Source: an uncultured beta proteobacterium
Lineage (GTDB): Bacteria > Pseudomonadota > Gammaproteobacteria > Burkholderiales > SG8-39
Assembly (NCBI GenBank): GCA_902826155.1
Contig: CADEDU010000054.1
Location: 29,519 to 37,345, forward strand
DNA: 7,827 nt
Direction of reading: 5' to 3'
In this document: positions 6,309-7,827 of the stretch, in pieces
Numbering within the stretch: position 1 is the first letter of the stretch
How the letters are laid out: each line of letters starts with the position of its first letter
Made by a program: the position numbers and the translations under genes
The notes under the pieces: generated by a model
The model's database searches: none
Seen by the model: the letters and a program-made list of their open reading frames with translations, nothing else
What the model was told of the DNA's origin: nothing

Positions 6309-7331
6309 ATGACCGCAATGCTCGTTCACAACACCTTCGGCGCCGGTCTGCGGCGTTGGGGCGCTCGCACTCGATTGAACCTTGTTCGTCTCGCTGCGCT
6401 CGTGGTGGGTTTGTGCATCGCCCCCGCTTGGGCGCAGACCTGGCCGTCGAAACCGGTGCGGCTGGTAGTGAACTTCGCCGCCGGCGGGGTCACCGATGTG
6501 GTCGCGCGCGCCATGGCGACGTCGCTGAGCGAACTCCTCGGGCAACCGGTCGTGGTCGAGAACCGCGTTGGTGCGGGCGGCAACATCGGTATGGAAGGCG
6601 TTGCGCGCTCCGCGCCCGACGGGCACACGCTGCTGCACACCTCCGACGGTCCGATCCTGATCAATCCCCATCTGTACAAGCTGGGCATCGACGTGGAGAA
6701 AGACCTGATCCCGGTCGCACCCACCGGGCGCTCGGCCATCTTCTTCATCGTGCGTCAGGGTTTGCCCGCCCGTACGCTCGCGGAGTTCATCGCGCACGCG
6801 AAGGCGAATCCCGGCAAGCTGAACTACGGCTCCGCGGGCAGCGGCACGCTGCAGCACATCGCCACCGAAGCGCTGATGCGCGCAACCGGCATCGAAGTCA
6901 CGCACGTGCCGTACAAGGGATCGCAGCAGGTGCTGGTCGATCTGATCGGCGGTCTGGTCGATTTCACTTTCGACGTCGGTGCCGCGATCTCGCACATCAA
7001 GGCCGACAAGGTGCGCCTGCTCGCGGTACCCGGGCCGACGCGATCGCCGGTATTCCCCGATGCGCCGACCATGGCCGAGGCCGGCACCAATCTCGACATC
7101 ACGCTGCAGTTCGCCGTGTACGCGCCGGCGGGCACGCCCGCGGATGTCGTCACGCGTCTGAACCGTGACATCACGCGCGCGCTCGAATCGAAGGAAGCGC
7201 GCGCCGCGCTCGCTTCGTTTGCCGCCGAGCCCGCCGCGCCGATCACGCCCGATGCTTTCGCAGCGCAACAGCGCCGCGAGCGCGAGCGCTATGGCGTGCT
7301 GGTGCGGGAGCGAAGTATCCGAGCCAATTGA
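6309..7331 (+). CDS. Bug/TctC family tripartite tricarboxylate transporter substrate-binding protein
   Basis: This 340-residue protein is an extracytoplasmic solute receptor of the Bug (TctC) family, which binds carboxylates, amino acids or related small molecules in the periplasm. A signal peptide is visible: a basic N-region (R15-R27), a hydrophobic core (about 28-39) and a likely cleavage after AWA at residue 42, leaving QTWPSKPVRLVV, a typical mature start. No lipobox Cys is placed for lipoprotein processing. Family motifs include NFAAGGVTDVVAR (55-67; the usual form is PF..GG.TD), VVENRVGAGGNIG (82-94), DGHTLL (104-109), NYGSAGSGT (172-180) and HVPYKGSQQ (199-207), with a PDAPTMAEAG segment (250-259) near the C-terminal lobe. 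The length is normal. No TctA or TctB membrane gene lies beside it, as is common for Bug genes in Burkholderiales. An HD-domain gene follows after 19 nt. The ligand cannot be predicted. Confidence 0.92.
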   Translation: MTAMLVHNTFGAGLRRWGARTRLNLVRLAALVVGLCIAPAWAQTWPSKPVRLVVNFAAGGVTDVVARAMATSLSELLGQPVVVENRVGAGGNIGMEGVARSAPDGHTLLHTSDGPILINPHLYKLGIDVEKDLIPVAPTGRSAIFFIVRQGLPARTLAEFIAHAKANPGKLNYGSAGSGTLQHIATEALMRATGIEVTHVPYKGSQQVLVDLIGGLVDFTFDVGAAISHIKADKVRLLAVPGPTRSPVFPDAPTMAEAGTNLDITLQFAVYAPAGTPADVVTRLNRDITRALESKEARAALASFAAEPAAPITPDAFAAQQRRERERYGVLVRERSIRAN

Positions 7332-7350
7332 GGCGGCACGGCAGGCGCAC

Positions 7351-7827
7351 ATGACAACCCTCGACCAGTGGCACGCAACCTGGCATGGGCTCGGAGCGCA
7401 GGCTGACGACGCGGTGTTCCAATTGCTGTCGGATCGCTACCGCGAGAAGCATCGTCACTATCACACCGTCCAGCATCTGGACGAGTGCCTCGCCTGGATG
7501 CCCGTGGTCGCTGCGCTTGCTCAGCACGCCTTCGAGATCGAGCTCGCGCTTTGGTTTCACGACGCGATCTACGACGTGAAGCGCCAGGACAACGAGGAGC
7601 GGAGCGCCGAGTGGGCGAAGTCCGTGGTGCTCGATGCCGGCCTGGCGCTGGAGTGTGCCGATCGCGTTCACGCGCTCATCATGATGACGCGCCACAACGC
7701 GGTGCCCGATGGCATCGACGCGCAGATTCTCGTCGACATCGATCTGTCGATTCTCGGTGCTCCTGCTTCGCGATTCGACGAGTACGAGCGGCAGGTGCGC
7801 GCCGAGTACGGCTGGGTGCCCGGCGTG
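7351..7827 (+). CDS. HD-superfamily predicted metal-dependent phosphohydrolase, 3' end outside the window
   Basis: The frame is open from ATG 7351 to the last base, giving 159 residues with no stop. The sequence fits the family of predicted metal-dependent HD-superfamily phosphohydrolases, small cytoplasmic proteins of about 200 residues with no settled substrate. Visible: HRHYHTVQHL (34-43), which opens this family and should give the first metal His; WFHDAIYD (68-75), containing the HD pair H70-D71; TRHN (113-116); and DIDLSILGA (129-137), a conserved acidic block. About 40 to 60 C-terminal residues are probably missing. The ribosome binding site is weak (AGG at 7343-7345), and the gene starts 19 nt after the Bug stop, so co-transcription is likely. 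The link to the catabolic genes is unclear and may be incidental. Confidence 0.85.
   Translation, partial: MTTLDQWHATWHGLGAQADDAVFQLLSDRYREKHRHYHTVQHLDECLAWMPVVAALAQHAFEIELALWFHDAIYDVKRQDNEERSAEWAKSVVLDAGLALECADRVHALIMMTRHNAVPDGIDAQILVDIDLSILGAPASRFDEYERQVRAEYGWVPGV

Noticed and set aside
6195..7352. Minus-strand open frame of 385 codons covering the Bug gene
   Set aside because: The plus-strand frame has a signal peptide, family motifs and a perfect ribosome binding site; the antisense frame has none of these.

Overview
The window is GC-rich with a strong G/C third-position bias. It carries six protein genes on short intergenic gaps. The gene types (HyuA/HyuB hydantoinase subunits, a Bug/TctC-type periplasmic receptor without its transporter, an adducin-type class II aldolase) are typical of soil or aquatic Betaproteobacteria, especially Burkholderiales. 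That placement rests on gene content only, since there is no rRNA or marker gene here. No tRNA, rRNA, CRISPR array or insertion sequence was seen.

Layout. (1) 42-5236, plus strand: a catabolic operon. It holds a class III PLP aminotransferase resembling glutamate-1-semialdehyde aminomutase, then HyuA (ATP-binding subunit) and HyuB (second subunit) of the hydantoinase/oxoprolinase family. HyuA and HyuB are 17 nt apart. The 78-nt aminotransferase-HyuA spacer is a decayed 14-bp tandem repeat, and its start and stop codons form a chain of overlapping mini-ORFs leading to the hyuA start. (2) 5262-5292: a strong hairpin between convergent genes, probably a shared terminator. (3) 5301-6158, minus strand: a class II aldolase/adducin-domain protein that keeps the metal histidines but has Gly where fuculose aldolase has its catalytic Glu. 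(4) 6159-6308: a divergent regulatory gap; the plus-strand leader has three inverted repeats. (5) 6309-7331, plus strand: a Bug/TctC solute-binding protein with a signal peptide. (6) 7351-7827, plus strand: an HD-superfamily metal-dependent phosphohydrolase-like protein, cut by the window edge.

How they may work together (inference): the Bug protein would bind an organic acid or related solute in the periplasm. HyuAB would open a cyclic amide (hydantoin, oxoproline or lactam type) using ATP, and the aminotransferase would deaminate the resulting amino acid. This parallels the known pairing of a HyuAB-type caprolactamase with a class III aminotransferase in caprolactam degradation. The aldolase-family protein could act on a downstream carbonyl acid. 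The substrate cannot be read from the sequence. The most unusual non-coding element is the repeat and mini-ORF chain at 1319-1404.
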